In this document: one piece after another, positions 49,213-62,900 of the stretch
Layout: every line of letters starts with the position of its first letter
How positions within the stretch are numbered: the first letter of the stretch is position 1
Assembly (NCBI GenBank): GCA_003640385.1
Contig: RCAB01000122.1
Span: forward strand, 84,690-148,689
DNA length: 64,000 nucleotides
Source of the DNA: Setaria digitata
Lineage: Eukaryota > Nematoda > Chromadorea > Rhabditida > Setariidae
Direction of reading: 5' to 3'
The notes under the pieces: generated by a model
Database searches by the model: none
What the model was told of the DNA's origin: nothing
Seen by the model: only the letters and a program-made list of their open reading frames with translations
Program-made: the position numbers and the translations under genes

Positions 49213-50355
49213 ACACCCAACCTCAAAANTCCAACCTCAAAACAAGCCAGTCACTTTCTAATCCTATCCCATAACTTTCATTGCACAAAAAGTCGAAACG
49301 CNCCCAACCTCAAAACAGTCACTTTCTAATCCTATCCCATAACTTTCATTGCACAAAAAGTCGAAACGCGGGCATGCGGGCCGTTGAATGTGATTCAACC
49401 GTTATTTTAGATAATTTCCTTAAACTCTCTATTTTATCATTTGCAGCACACTTTCTAGTTCTTGTTGCAGTGTCTGTTTGCTTTCAATAAAAGAAACACT
49501 CGAAGTTTCTTGTTCATTTCTAGAGTAACCTGGAGTCTCTCTGTCTTCAATGCTACTTTCTTTTTGCCAATATGTAATGTTGGATGTGAAGAGCAGGCAT
49601 TAAATCCTGATACCTCAAGGTCCATGCGAATCCTTATGTAGAGTTAACAAATGTCTACGGTGTGGTTGCAGTTTCTTCCGCGGTTTCCCGGGGGACTTGT
49701 GAAATCCTGGTTTTACCAATAAAGTAGACTTATTAAGTTCGAATCTTCAAGTGAATAAATTACCAGCTTCGTAGTAGCAGTCTGAAGCGCTCAGTATATA
49801 TCTGCCGAAAAGTTGAAGCCATTTAAGTTAGAATTGGTAATACAATTCAAACAGTATTTGAAGTAACCCTCACCTGTTTCTCCTTTATTTTAATTCAATT
49901 TCACTTTTCAGGAGACTAGGAAAGATTTTCAAATACTTAGTCACTGTAAAGATTAGATTTATATTGAAATTTATTTAATAAAATCGCTTATGATGAATCA
50001 TATTTGGAAATATTCAAAAAAAAAAAAAGATTTCTGATGAATCAGTTTCAGAAGTTTTTTCTCTTTTTTTTTTTCTGATTTAATTTCGACACTTTTAGAA
50101 TTCTGTGATATATAACTTGGGGGTTAGAATCTGCGTAGAATTTTCAAAGAATGCCAGAACAGTTTCGAGGAGTTTACCGAATAGAACATTCATTAATTCA
50201 GCTTAGAGATAGCTTCCGTTTAATAATTTAACATTTGAGTATTAAATCGTTGAAAATCTTTATTTCACAATATCTAAAAACGAAATAATCAAAAATATCT
50301 TCTTTCTTCTCTTTTTTTTTTTTTTATAATTTGAATGTTTGTTTAATCAATTTTA
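49213..50355. other. Intergenic region with assembly joins
   Basis: Ns at 49229 and 49302 flank a copy (49231-49301) nearly identical to 49304-49369. Beyond them a GC-richer patch at 49.6-49.7 kb contains a short plus-strand Cys-rich frame (CESLCRVNKCLRCGC) that is too short to call. The rest is AT-rich with no gene seen. Confidence 0.5.
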
Positions 50356-50937
50356 TCACTGATTCCACCAGCAACATTTCAGTATCACAAAGCATATATG
50401 AAAGGAAAATGTGAAGAGAGACGTTTTATACAGTATCACATCCACATAATCAACAGATTGCCGATCTTCATATTCTACATGATCGTACAGTTTTATCACC
50501 CAATAAAATCCTATAAAATTAAATTTAAATTCTAAAATCAAATCTAAGCCAAAAATTTTCATATTCATCAACAATTTAAATGGATAATTTAAATGATATA
50601 TTTCTGAAGGAATCGCTGCGCTAAGTATGGTGTACGATCGGGAGGTCTCAGTGATACGTTTAAATATTTGAAAAATAAACTAACAAATTTAAAAATTCTA
50701 ATTACATTTATTACACTTAAGTTTTAAACTATCGCTAATTAGTGAAACAATTAATTACAAGTACTAACCAATTATTCCGATAAGAAGAACGAAAAATGCA
50801 ACTAATAAATAAATAATACAACCCGTAAAACGAATAATTTGACAGCACCACTTGCTTTGGCCAATTTCTTTTGTTGTTGCATAGCTGAGGAAGAAAATAA
50901 TACTTAGCAGTAGCTGTACCAATCCTAAAATGGCCAT
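50356..50937 (-). CDS. Small predicted multi-pass membrane protein
   Basis: Two exons (50937-50769 and 50510-50356) join in phase, with a GTTAGT donor and TTATAG acceptor, to give 107 residues. The N-terminus is hydrophobic (MAILGLVQLLLSIIFFLSYA). A second hydrophobic segment (CIIYLLVAFFVLLIGIIG, reaching GFYWVIKLYD across the junction) follows a short polar loop with KEIGQSKWCCQ. After an acidic stretch (HVEYEDRQSVDYVDV) comes a third hydrophobic segment (SLFTFSFHICFVILKCCWW) at the C-terminus. Three or so membrane spans are likely. No family is recognised. The exon structure and composition make a real gene likely, but function is unknown. Confidence 0.6.
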
Positions 50938-51622
50938 TTAATGAATTGAAATTCAATTACTCATGAGTAGTTTAAATAATTTATTAAATTTATTACATAT
51001 AAAATAGTATTTTTGTCCTGAATTAATCAGCTAATAGATTTTACGGAGATGTTACAGCCATTTGTTATGAACAAAAATTTATTGGTCAGAAACTTATTAC
51101 ATTATTATAGAAACTCTAGTTGTTTTTACATTCATTTCTAAAAACAGACGAACACAGCCATATTTATCATTTATCACTGATCAGTAAGAATTTAATCACC
51201 ATATTGGTTAGTAATTCCAGTAATAGGAATTAAATACTTAAAGGCATAATTTTAATACTAGAAATATCAGCCAATGTTTTTTTCCTTTTCTTTTTTTTTT
51301 TTTTTTTATATAATTGAACTTTCAAATTTGAAAGTTAAAGAAATAATTAATTGGTGTGTGAGGTGAATTTACATATATTAACACTTTTTAATTAACGTAT
51401 ATATACGTGAAACATAATTGGCCATGGTAGAAATAAAATTTGCTGAAATATAATTCCTTTTTAATTTCCATTTTTTTTTTTTTAAGTAAAGAAGTAAAAT
51501 TCCTGTGTTCAAAAAAAAAAGAGGGAAAAAAAAGTGTATTACTATAACTTAACATTGATATTTTAATTTACAAGTTAAAAATTGATAACAAGAAAATTTT
51601 ATTTATAAAATTTCAGGAAATT

Positions 51623-52313
51623 TTAGTCAGGAAGCAAACCATATGCAAGTAGAATATGCTTTATTGTATATGCGTTATGATGCCGAGATTCATATCCGTA
51701 AATGGATGAATTACGAGAAATTCCAATATATATCGCATATATGGCACAAATGAAGCTAATTAACGTAATCGTTAATTGCTTTTTATTCACTAAAAGACAA
51801 CATGAATGAGATGTAAAAAAAATAAATAAATAAAATCTTTTTTCGTTTATTTCACTCCAAAATTCTAAAACTATTTTTTATATATGACATCGTAAAAGTG
51901 CTTGCTATTCAACAATTATATCATACATTAATTAATTAGAATTAATTTATGGTTTTTTTTTCCTTTAGCTGATATAAAACTGCTAATTATTTCATCCATT
52001 GAGAATATTTGATCACATTTTTGATAAAGTCAAAAAAAAAAATTTAATTGATTAATGAACGATTTTTTCCAGTTAGAAATGAAATTTTTTTTTTTCGTTT
52101 AAAAAAAAAAATTTTACTCATTCGATGGAGAAATATTAGCAAAGAAATTGCTACGCTATTTTCAGTAGCTGTTTCCTTGAATTGGTAATTATTGCTACCA
52201 AAACGCTTTCTCGATTCTAATTTGAAATCCAATGAACTACGGCATTCCATATTATGCTCGCCAGTGATTGTAATTGATAAGGGAGATTTTTCGTTTAAAT
52301 GAAATTTTAGTGC
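51623..52313 (-). CDS. 3' part of an unrecognised gene with a C-terminal membrane segment
   Basis: Exon 52313-52118 starts after TTTCTAG and reads ALKFHLNEKSPLSITITGEH and on to AISLLIFLHRM; its donor is GTAAAA. Exon 51789-51623 follows in phase, with QLTITLISFICAIYAIYIGI as a membrane segment and ends KHILLAYGLLPD. The first exon enters in phase 0 from an upstream exon I could not identify, so the gene is 5'-incomplete: 120 residues are readable. A separate open stretch (MFQSGRGMKRQVADVTAKQS ..., about 53047-53112) may or may not belong to it. No family is recognised. Confidence 0.45.
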
Positions 52314-54452
52314 CTAGAAATAAATGATAAGCCTAGAAGTGTTAGCATTAGAGAATAAAAATTTTAGCAAAAGTAGCTACTAAATTATTGGTAGCAGTAA
52401 TTGTTATACCAATTAAAATGCTAAAAGAATGACAAGTTAGTGGAGTGATAAAAAAAAAAACATTTTGCTACTGTAACCTATTAGTAGTAGTTAATAAATC
52501 TTGACAAATTCTATCGGATATTTCATTCGATCTGCTCCCTATTTGTTAATTATTTCACTTAATGGTAAGCCTATCAGTTCCATGGAAGCATTATGGGATG
52601 GATGGAGCAAAAATGACAATTTTTAAATTTCTAAATTTTAAAAAATAATTCCTTACAGTGATTAATGGCAAAGGGAAAATAGAACGAAAAAATTTTGGAA
52701 AATGCAATGAATTTATGATGGAATGCTAAATCATTGGCCTATCGTTTAAAATCTAAATTTTATCTTTGTTTTTTTAAATTACATTAAAAAAGAGTTAACA
52801 AACTGTTTCAATCATTATGATGAAAAGAAACCTGCCTGCCACATATATTACTTCAAAGAATCTTTTTCTCTTTTCTTTTTGTTTTTTTTTTTTTTGTTTT
52901 CTAAAAAGCTTCTTCTTTTTAAATGTGGAAAATATTTGAAAAAAAAAAAAAAAGTTTTTGCTATTTTTGCAAATTAGAATTCAGTTTCAATTACTCATCC
53001 ATCCAAATAAGCATTAATTAGGCAGCATAATCATAAATGACCTGATCATTTTTTGATTGCTTTGCCGTAACATCCGCCACTTGCCGTTTCATACCTCTGC
53101 CACTTTGAAACATTTTTCGGCTGTGTCGTGAAATGGATGAAAAATTTTTACAATATGCTTACTTAGTTGTCATTATGTCGCATAGCAAAAAAAATAATGC
53201 CTTTCTTGTTATTGTTCTCTTTTCTAAAATTTACATATTTCAAATATAATTAATAATTAGAAATATTTGAAAGCATATGAAGTCAATGAAATGAATTGAA
53301 AATTTAAAGCACTTTGATTAATGCATTTACAATATTGAAAAAAAAAAAACAATAAAAAATATTCCAAAATTCATTTTCTCATTCCTTTTGCTAACATTTG
53401 ATGTCCTTGTTTTTTTTTTTTTCTTTTTTAAATCTTTGCTCAGATTTGCACTTTTCAATCATCCTGTCAAAAATATCTGACATCTCATTTCGAATTTTTT
53501 AATTCCAATTTCAATCTACATCAGTTAACATAATCAATTGCTTTATACAATCTATGATAAGCTTTTAACTAAGCTACGATATGGAACTATCATTTAATCA
53601 ATAATCACTATCAAAAGTGTCGATAATAATTAAAAATCGTATCAATTTTCAAAATTCTTGAGATGATCGTGTTGAAAGAGAAGAAAGTGATAAAGAATTA
53701 AAAATGAGATAGAAATGGAAAAAATTGTGAGAATGAATTAAAATAACCTTATGAGAAGGAAATGTTTTCGATATGCTTATACCTGACATATAAACAGAAC
53801 GATAGGAACATAGAGCTGAAATTGAATTTCAACCTAAATACCGCCAGGTGAATGAAAAGGAACCAACTGATAAGCGGATGATAAATGAGGAAGAAACAAA
53901 ATGATAAAGGAGGTGGAATGTAAAATGATGAAACTCCATGCCTTAACTTTTTCAACATTTTTTTATAAACTAAATCAGGACTTTCTCGTTTCAAAAACTC
54001 ATCAATTATTTGAAAATGTTAAATGTTTGAATGGAAATTTTCGTAAAATTAAAATTTAGTTAAAAAGTTATAATATTTTGCAAATTAGAAAGTATTTAAC
54101 GAGCGGAAAAGAATTAAAACTAAAACAAAGCCTCTATTTATTTTTCAGGGAAAACATTCATTTCTTTCATTGAAATAATTTTTTCTTAACTTTCATTAAA
54201 CCATTTCCTGAAAAATAAATGTCTTATTTTAATTAGTCTTAACTCTTCTGTACTCTTAAAATACTTTCTCACTTACAAATATTACATTTGTTTAATTAAA
54301 TTTTCATATTGCGTTGCTACAAATTAGTGCAAAATTGTAATTGTATGCTAATTACAAAAAGAATGTTAATAGTCACATTGATTAAATATGTGAAGAAATA
54401 AATTTTTTTTTTCGCTGATGCACTTCAGTCTAAATTAGATATAATGTAAAAG

Positions 54453-54600
54453 GAAAACTGATCCATTGGATTAGTTTAAACTAGGTTAGACATAAAACGA
54501 AAAACGATCTGTATGGTTCGACATAAAACGGAAAACTGATCCGTGTGGATTAGTTTAAACTAGGTTAGACATAAAACGAAAAACGATCCGTGTAAAATTC
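54453..54600. repeat. 78-bp direct repeat, about two copies
   Basis: GAAAACTGATCC followed by GGATTAGTTTAAACTAGGTT recurs at 54453 and 54531 with few changes, and the short word ACATAAAACG(G/A)AAAAC recurs inside each copy, giving a nested structure. It is non-coding in all frames. Confidence 0.85.
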
Positions 54601-56180
54601 TGTGAAGTAATAGAATATTACAGTGTCTAACTTTTTTTCTACATTTTCCTGTTTTGAAGTATTGAAGATTGATGAAATTTTTTTTTTTTTTTCTTTCTTT
54701 TTTCTTTCAAAACTTTCTTTCACAAAAAAAAAAAGCTAAACTTTGGTTGTAATATTATGTATCAACAAATCGAAAGTTTCCGTATATCCCAGAAAGATCT
54801 TTTCCGATTCGATAATCAGAAGTGATCGTAACAGCTTAAAAATAATCAGTAAATGGAAAACGTTTCCGTTATGCATCACATTATTTCATTTATTCTGAAC
54901 GTATAAAAGACGGTGTCATTTTTTGCAAAGGCAATTTGAATTAGTGAAATATTTGAAATTAACAAAACTTTTCTTTCCTCAAAAAAAAAAAAAAAAAAGA
55001 AAAAAAAGGAAAAAAAAAAAACAAAAATACAAATATTTTTTTCTTTTCTAAATAAATTACATCCCATTGATGATATAAATTATTTGGCGAGAAATTTCTG
55101 AAAATTTCTTAAGTGCGTAATTTTGCTCCTGAAGTTTAATTTTTTTTTTTCCTTTGCATTTTAAAAATCCATTATGTTTTCTTTTTCTTCATTTAAAATT
55201 TTTTCTTTTTGTTTTTATTTTTTATTTTATTATGATAATTTTAGAAAACAAAAAGAGGAAAGTTTCAAAATTAATTTAATTGTTGATTTTCAGTTTTGTT
55301 GCTTTCATTTTCCTTTTTAACTACAACTTGCTCCTTTTTTTTGGTTTATTTTTTTTTTCCTTTTTTATTTTTGAAAAATGTTTCAGACTGAAATATTTGA
55401 TGGAAAAATCGGAATTGTTTTAGCTCAATGATATGTTAACATGTGCAACTAATTGAAGTTGAAAAAATTAAAAAAAAAATTAAAAAAAAATTACACATAT
55501 CACTCACTTATCATATCTCATATCAGGATTAGTTGTTCATTCCCCTTCTTATCATTGTTTTGCTTAATCATAAAAAGCGCTTCACATCATTTTGTACGGT
55601 AGCAAAGATAGCAATAAATAAATGTCAAGAAAATAGCAAGTTTAAAATTTAAAATTCTTAAAAAAAAAAGGAAAGAAAGTGGTAGAAAATTGATGAATTT
55701 AAAAAAAAAAAAAAAAATTGAGTGCAAAGAAAAAACAAAATGCTTCGTTGTTAATCTCTTCGATTATATTAAAAACAGTTTGTTTCTCTTCTCTTTTTTT
55801 CCCTTACTTTCTTTGTTAGCAAAGTTAAGTTTCTTGGATTGTAAAGAAATTTATCAGCATGCATTCTTTTGAATACTTTTTTTTTTTCCAAAATTTTCAA
55901 TTAATTCATTTTATTCTGGATAACGAATAAAATTCAAAATTCTTTCCAAAAAATTTTAATTAACTTTCGTAAGCGAAAAGAAACAAGTTATTAGCATAAT
56001 GGAAAAGTAATTAAATGGAAGGGAACTTTCCATACTTCAAAGTACTGAAATTACAACAGCACTTCCTTATTAGGCTCATTAATTTTCAGAAGAATCATTT
56101 AGGAAAAAGTATCTTTCAGCTAGCTATTATGTAAAATATATTGATTTGTTTAAATTTTTTGAAATATGTCCTGAATCATC

Positions 56181-56345
56181 TTAGAACGAAGCTCGAAGTA
56201 AGCAATGACAATTTCAAGTTTCTGAGAATGAACTTTGCAATATGAGCAATGACAGTTTCAATCTTCTTAGAATGAACTTTTAAATAAACAATGATAATTG
56301 CAATTTTTTTTAGAATGAACTTCAATCTGCGCAAATGAACAAATG
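56181..56345. repeat. Degenerate tandem repeat of about 43 bp, four copies
   Basis: Units beginning AGAATGAACTT recur near 56183 (as AGAACGAAGCT), 56225, 56269 and 56312, each followed by an A-rich stretch with AATGA. The spacings are 42, 44 and 43 bp. The repeat accounts for the 66-codon minus-strand ORF seen there. Confidence 0.7.
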
Positions 56346-59300
56346 ATAACAGTTTGGTGTTAAAATTGGCGCTCACATTTTAAAAATGATTGATTCACAG
56401 AAAAAAAAAAAAAAAGAGAAGTAAAGTTGAAAAAGCTTAAAAGATAATAATAATAATAATAGTAAGGGAATAAAAAAAAAAAGAATAGAAGAATTGAATA
56501 AATTATTTTTGTAATCAGTATGTAGTAAAGCAACTACGATCTAATATTCAGCAGTAAAAAAAAAAAATAAAATAAAAAAATAAAACGAATTTACGACAAA
56601 ATTTTTTGAAATTAAATCAAATTAACAAAAATGAAAAGTAAAAGAATGGACAAGAAACTGATTGGAATACTATAAAAGTTAAATCATTTACTATTTATCA
56701 TATTATCATGATATTTATTGTAGTATATTATCATTTTTACCTCATTGTCGAATTTCAGCAATTTCATTCTGATCAAATTTAAATATAATGAGCAAATTCT
56801 ATCGAAAAGTTTCTAGTAAATTTTCAAGCAATTTAACAATATTAACTTAATTTCATGACTTAAGATTTGAAATTAAAAAAAAAAAAATGAAAAAAAAGAG
56901 GAGAGGAATTGAAGTGAAAAGTGACTAATAGAGTGATTGTTATCATTGGGCAAACTACTAACAGGTGTTCTAGTTACTGATTAGTTCCAGTGATGAAAAA
57001 AATAATGGAAAAAAGGAAAGGTTAAAATGTTCAGCGGCAGTGATAAAAATGATAAAAATGCTAAAAGCTCTGTGCTCTCAAAGTACTATCACTATCGAGA
57101 TATCATCATTGTCAAATATATCATTAGGTATGATTTCCTAGACTAGATCTCCTTCAGCACTATAGTAAAATGTTGAATTATATTATTTGGAAATCTAATT
57201 TTACACAATCATAAATGAGTTTTCGCTACATTCAATGCAAAAGAAGCAATATTTCAGAGCGAAAAATCAGCAATGTTAGAGGCGAAAAGTCTAAAAGTAG
57301 AAAATAAGATACCTCGAGAGATGAACTTCTTATTTTGAATTTAAAAATGAAACTTTACTCTCGATTTGATTTCTTTAAGCATTGTTGCTCGTTGGACATG
57401 GTATATTGATGATGCTGTAGAAAAAAATAGTACTAGTATAAAGAAACTGATAAAAACTTCTACTAATATTTGATAGTGTTATATCATTTATCAGACATTC
57501 GTTATTCATTTCATGCATTAATTGATCCATTTGGTTGATTAAGTTCATATATTAAAATTCAGTTAGTGCTGAAATTCAAATTATTTATGATCTAAAATTT
57601 TAATATTTGTGTAAAATTACATTATTCAACTTGGTAGTAATTTAGATTTCAGTGTGATATATAGTTTGATTCTTTTCGTTCTTCTAATCTAATATTTATG
57701 AAAGGAGAAAAAAAAAAAATTGGTTCAGCATACTTTTACTGGAACAATGGATGCTGAAATATTTGAAAATTACTGCTGCGGAATTTCCGAATCTCATTAA
57801 CCGTCAATCATCCAGGAAAATGATTTAAGATTTAATTAATATTCCGGCAATTAGTGATAAAAAATAATGAAATATTTGCATTCTAATATTTATGCTACTA
57901 TTTTTCTCCTATTTAAGCATATCAATTGATGAGTAATTAAGATGATTCAAATTATTCAACAATCATTATCATCCTTTGCTGGAAGACATAACAAATGATC
58001 AGTCATCAGTGCAATCTGGCTCCATTCAACAGTAGTTCATTGGAAAGAATTCTTGCGGAAAATGAATTTCATAAATTAAATGAAAAGAATTGAAAAGCTG
58101 ATTCAGATTTCAATTTGAAATGCGTGAAATTTAAATAAATAGTTATTTTAGCGGTGGTGCTGAAATAACAATAGATGATAAATCGCAAAGCCTAGAATTA
58201 GAATTAAAAAAAAGAAAAAAAAATGGATAATAATAATTGGAACTTAAAAAAATTCTTCAGTGAAAAAAAAGAATATCATTTTCTTGCAGTTCCATGATGT
58301 GTGAATCGTTGTATTCAGAAATTAAACTTTTATTATGATCACGATAATCTTTTGTCATCTTAAGAGTTATTTGGAATTAATTCATGATTTTTCGCTTATT
58401 CATACTTCACAGAGCCTAAATTAGAACTTACCACTGTTATGCATTTAGTTTTACTTATTAAAAGCATAATTTTCAAGTTAAAATCAACAATAATGATAAG
58501 CTAATTAAAGTAACAAGGATGAATCTTTCAGAGTAGTAATCAATGAAATTGATATTAAAAAGATTAAATTTCGGAGAGTGGTAGACTAAAGTATGTTCAA
58601 AATGAGTGATAAATTTTATAGTAGCATAGTTGTAATTTAATTTCTGAAAATAATTGATGTGCAGCAATCATACATATATATATATATATAACTCATAACT
58701 GTTAACTAACAATTGGATGAATGAGTTTTAATTCTTTGATTGATAAAAAAGTGTTGGAAAAAATAAATAAACGAAGGAATAAAATAACAATAAATAATTA
58801 ATAAATAATTAAGGTGAAAAAGAAAAAAATTGCGAACATCATTGATTATGAAGCACCAAACATATTTTCACTGATACAGTATGGCATCGGAAACTTTAAA
58901 ATGTACAAAAATGGCGTCAATTAATTGGAATTAATTAATTTCTACAACATCAAAACTTTTACAAAATCATTTTAATATATGTATAACAATTTGTAAAATC
59001 TATGAATACAAACATATAAAACGGATAACAATGATTTGAGCAAAATGGAATATATTTTTTAAATCTAAAATCGTATAACATAAATTCGAATTTAAAAATA
59101 AGGATATTTTAGTTCAAGGGAAAAAAAAGGTAAAAAAATAGGAAGAAAATCAGAGTTTTCTCCTGAAATAATTTCACTAATTGCTTTCCAACAATACATT
59201 TAAATTTAAAACAAATTACATGCAAGCATTAAAAAAAAAAAAAATGAAAAAGGTTTTTTTTTTTTAAAACTATTAAGTTGACTTAACTAAATTCCAATTT

Positions 59301-59932
59301 TCATTTTCTTTTAAAACGATTCGAAAGAATGCTATTTCTTATTTTGCACTCGAAAAGACGAAAAAAATAAAAGTAAGTAAGAAAAATTAGAAAGATCAAA
59401 AAATTGAAATAGCACAAATAACATCTTGACGCCAATTTAATTCAAAGATAAGTTGTATCTTTTTGCACAATTTTTTAAGAAAAAAAAAAAAAAAAAAAGG
59501 AAAAAAGGAATTTATTGTGGTGTGAATGTGTACTTAAAAAAAAAAAGAGACTAAAATTTCGCTGATAAAAAATGATAATAACTATAAAAATTTTCTAGAA
59601 GCTCAAAAAACTACTGCAAGAAATAAAAGTTTTTAAGTTCATCCATTCTGAAATTTCACCAATGTGTAAAAAGTTAATGAGAAATGGAATCCATTGAAAA
59701 TATACAATAATGATTAGAATAATTTAAATTAATTATTCATAGCAATATCAACCCGCATTCAACAAATTACCCATTTTGGAAACGATAAGAAATAAAAAAG
59801 CCAACTTTAGAAGCACTAAAATTTTATCTTATATTTTCAAATTTCGAGTAAAAAGAAAATAGTAGTGAGAATTTGAAAAATTTATTATTTAAACGGTAGC
59901 ATATGAATTTGGAATTAATCTTACTAGAAACT

Positions 59933-62900
59933 TTATGCTTCACTTGTTTCCTCCCGACGAAATTGATATTCCGCTTGATAAAGTGTTGGATGATGTGGAC
60001 GATTTCGTTTAAAGAATCCACATTTCCAGAAAATGAGTATTAAAATGAATAAAATTAATAAGCCTAAAATAGCGGCCATAGCAATTATCCACCATGGAAT
60101 TGGTGCCGTTTCAAGAATTGCCGGTCGATCCGGATATGCATGAGTTGCTGCTGATGCAAAATTATTTTGTATATTTCTCTCTTCGATACCCTGCTCCTGA
60201 TCCAGAATTAATCGTCCGGATGATAAAATTTCAACATATGTTATATCATAATAATCCTGAAAAAAATAAAAATAAAAAGAAAATTTTGGGTAATATCAAG
60301 CGATTGATTAATTGCTAGAAGATAAATTATATGATAACATTTTTATCTCTTATCTCATAGCTTTTTCATATTCAATAAATTGAACGAGTCATTTAGTTAT
60401 GAATTTTTTATTTCCTTCTTTTTCGCATCTAATTAGTTCAAGTATCAATGTTGCATTGGTTCTTTCTTTTTAACCAGAAATTTTTGGAAAAAAAGAATCC
60501 GCGAAAATATTTTACAACAATTTAAGTTTAAATAATAAAAGAAATGAAAAAAAAAAAAAAGATTTACTTCCACAAAAGTTGCATTCCACAAACGAGATCG
60601 AAAATCTATGATCGCTGCAGCATCAACATCCAAAAAATCAAAATGACATGTAACAGTGAAGCATTTTGCTGTTTTATCCGCACAGTTCTGAAAAAAATAA
60701 AATTATTCCTTTTCTAAATTTCGCCATTTCACATCCAGAAAGTTTCGTTTTGAAATTAAAAAACTGCTAGAAAAACAAAAAAAAAAATGATCGCGAAACT
60801 TCGATCTGATCCACACCGATACATTTCACTTCACTTCTGGGTAAAAAAATCTATCAAAACTCTTTCATAATTTCCTTCTTTTTTTTTTCACATCAAATCT
60901 CTAATTAATTAGTGAAGATTTCACTACTTCCTAATGCTGCAAGAGAAGTGAGACTTACCACTTTAACAATTTCAACTTCTTCGCCCGATTTCTCCCGGAT
61001 TTTTGTCGACTTTATCCGTAATTCTCGAGATGGTCGCTTTTCACGGTACCCTTCGATTGCCCGCTGGAAACAATTAAACCATCACCTAATCATTGATTTG
61101 AAATTTGTAGCTTATATTCTCGATAAACATTTAAATTCTCGCTGCTTGTATCGATTTCAACCAATGAAATATTTTCTCGATGAGAAGTAAAGAAAGTAGC
61201 ATGTAGCAGCAGGAAGATAATTAGCTAATTAACCATAGTTGCACTTTTGCATTGTCCATTTCATTTTAATTTAAAAATTTCAAAATAAAGCCTAAAAATT
61301 ATCAAATAAGATGATCATTCTTATCGTTTTTTTTTTTTCTTAATTAGAAAAGAATAATGCGCAAAAAGTATGATATGTTATCCAAATTGAGATTTTTCTA
61401 TAGTACAAACAAACGTGCAACAAAATAAACAATTAAATATAAATATAACGCAAATATAAATGTAATGTAACATAAATAAAGTGTAACATTTTCTTCCAAC
61501 GTTCAAACAGAAGCTGCACACGTTTGTGATGTAATTTTGGATGAAAAGAGAAAGATGAAAGAATTAAGATTAAGAATTAAATTCTGTCCAACATGATAAT
61601 ATCATTAATCAGAGAAGTATGAAAGTTATCAGGAAAAAGAAAAAAAAAAGAGAAATTCTCGAGATCAATTAATTAATTTAGCTTTAACTTCGGACAAAAT
61701 TGACAATCAGACTTACTCTAACACGATTCAGCTCATTAGCAGAGTCATCTTCAAATTTATCATGCAGGATGTTTGCATGAACATTCTCCTCCTCATAGTA
61801 ATGCTCATTTTCCGTTTCCAAGAAAAGTTTCAACTGTAATGGATTGATCCATTCATGCGGTAAAACCATCGTACATTGTTTTACATCTTTGCTATTATCA
61901 GTATTAGTTAATTGCATTGTTGGTGTTTCCAGAAGATACAGTGCCCATTTACCTTTTGCAAAGACACTTGCTACCTGATAAGGCCAATCAACCTGAAAAA
62001 AAAAAAAAAAAAAACTTTAAGACATCTAATTTTAAATGTTTCGTTTATTTGGAGAAGATTGAAAATGCAAACAGAAAAAATGGAAGAAGCGGAAAAGGCT
62101 TAAATTAAAATTTCATTTTATAAATGGAATTAAAAATTCTAACCTGAAGAGTGACATTTGATACTGACCAAGGACCTTTATTTGTGACTGTATATTTGTG
62201 GACAACAAGTGGTCCAATGTCAGCATCAAATTCCATTTCTGTTTCACCTTTCATTTCACCACCATATCTACACATTAATACATAATTAATTGAAAAATTC
62301 ATTTCCTTAAATTTCGATTAAAGTTCCTTCTTTTCGAATAGTTTCAATATTTTAAGCAAAGAAGAAAAAAAAAAATCTCTCTCCTACGAAACATTGATTA
62401 CTCAATAATGGCTGAATTGGAACAACTAGTACTGAGAGAAATTAATTACTTAATAATGGCAGGATGAAAACTAGTACTAAGAATTACTTACCTAACGATT
62501 GCCGGATCCGAAACAGCACTAAGTTCCAATTCGGCTCGTTTGATCACTCTTACAATAGTTTCCCATGAGTTATCATCTAAACTCTTCTCATCACTAGTAC
62601 TGTTAACAAAGGCTCGAAATTCCAACGGTTTACCCAAACCTTCCGTACGTCCTCGGGCTATCCGAAAGCTAAGCTCGAATTTCAACTGCAAACATTGATA
62701 GAGTTATTTGAAATTGCTCCAATTTACGTCTATAATTATAAATGTAGAAGATTGTTTGAGCTCTAATTAGTTAGTGCAATTTCAGAATCATCATTAGTGT
62801 ACATTGTTTAAATTTGTTAAAATTTTCTAAAATAATTTTTTGAAAAAAAAAACAAAAAGGGATTTTTTCAGGAAGGAAAAGATAAAGCTAAAAAGAAAAA

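Larger units (their letters stand above)
52314..59932. other. Large gene-poor interval
   Basis: About 7.6 kb of AT-rich DNA with dense homopolymers. Weak coding-like fragments on the minus strand at about 53047-53112 and 53930-53990 (FLKRESPDLVYKKMLKKLRH) have no supported neighbours. Two small tandem repeats lie inside (54453-54600 and 56181-56345), and there is a TA run at about 58674-58690. It presumably includes the 3' UTR of the integrin gene at its right end and regulatory DNA. Confidence 0.45.
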
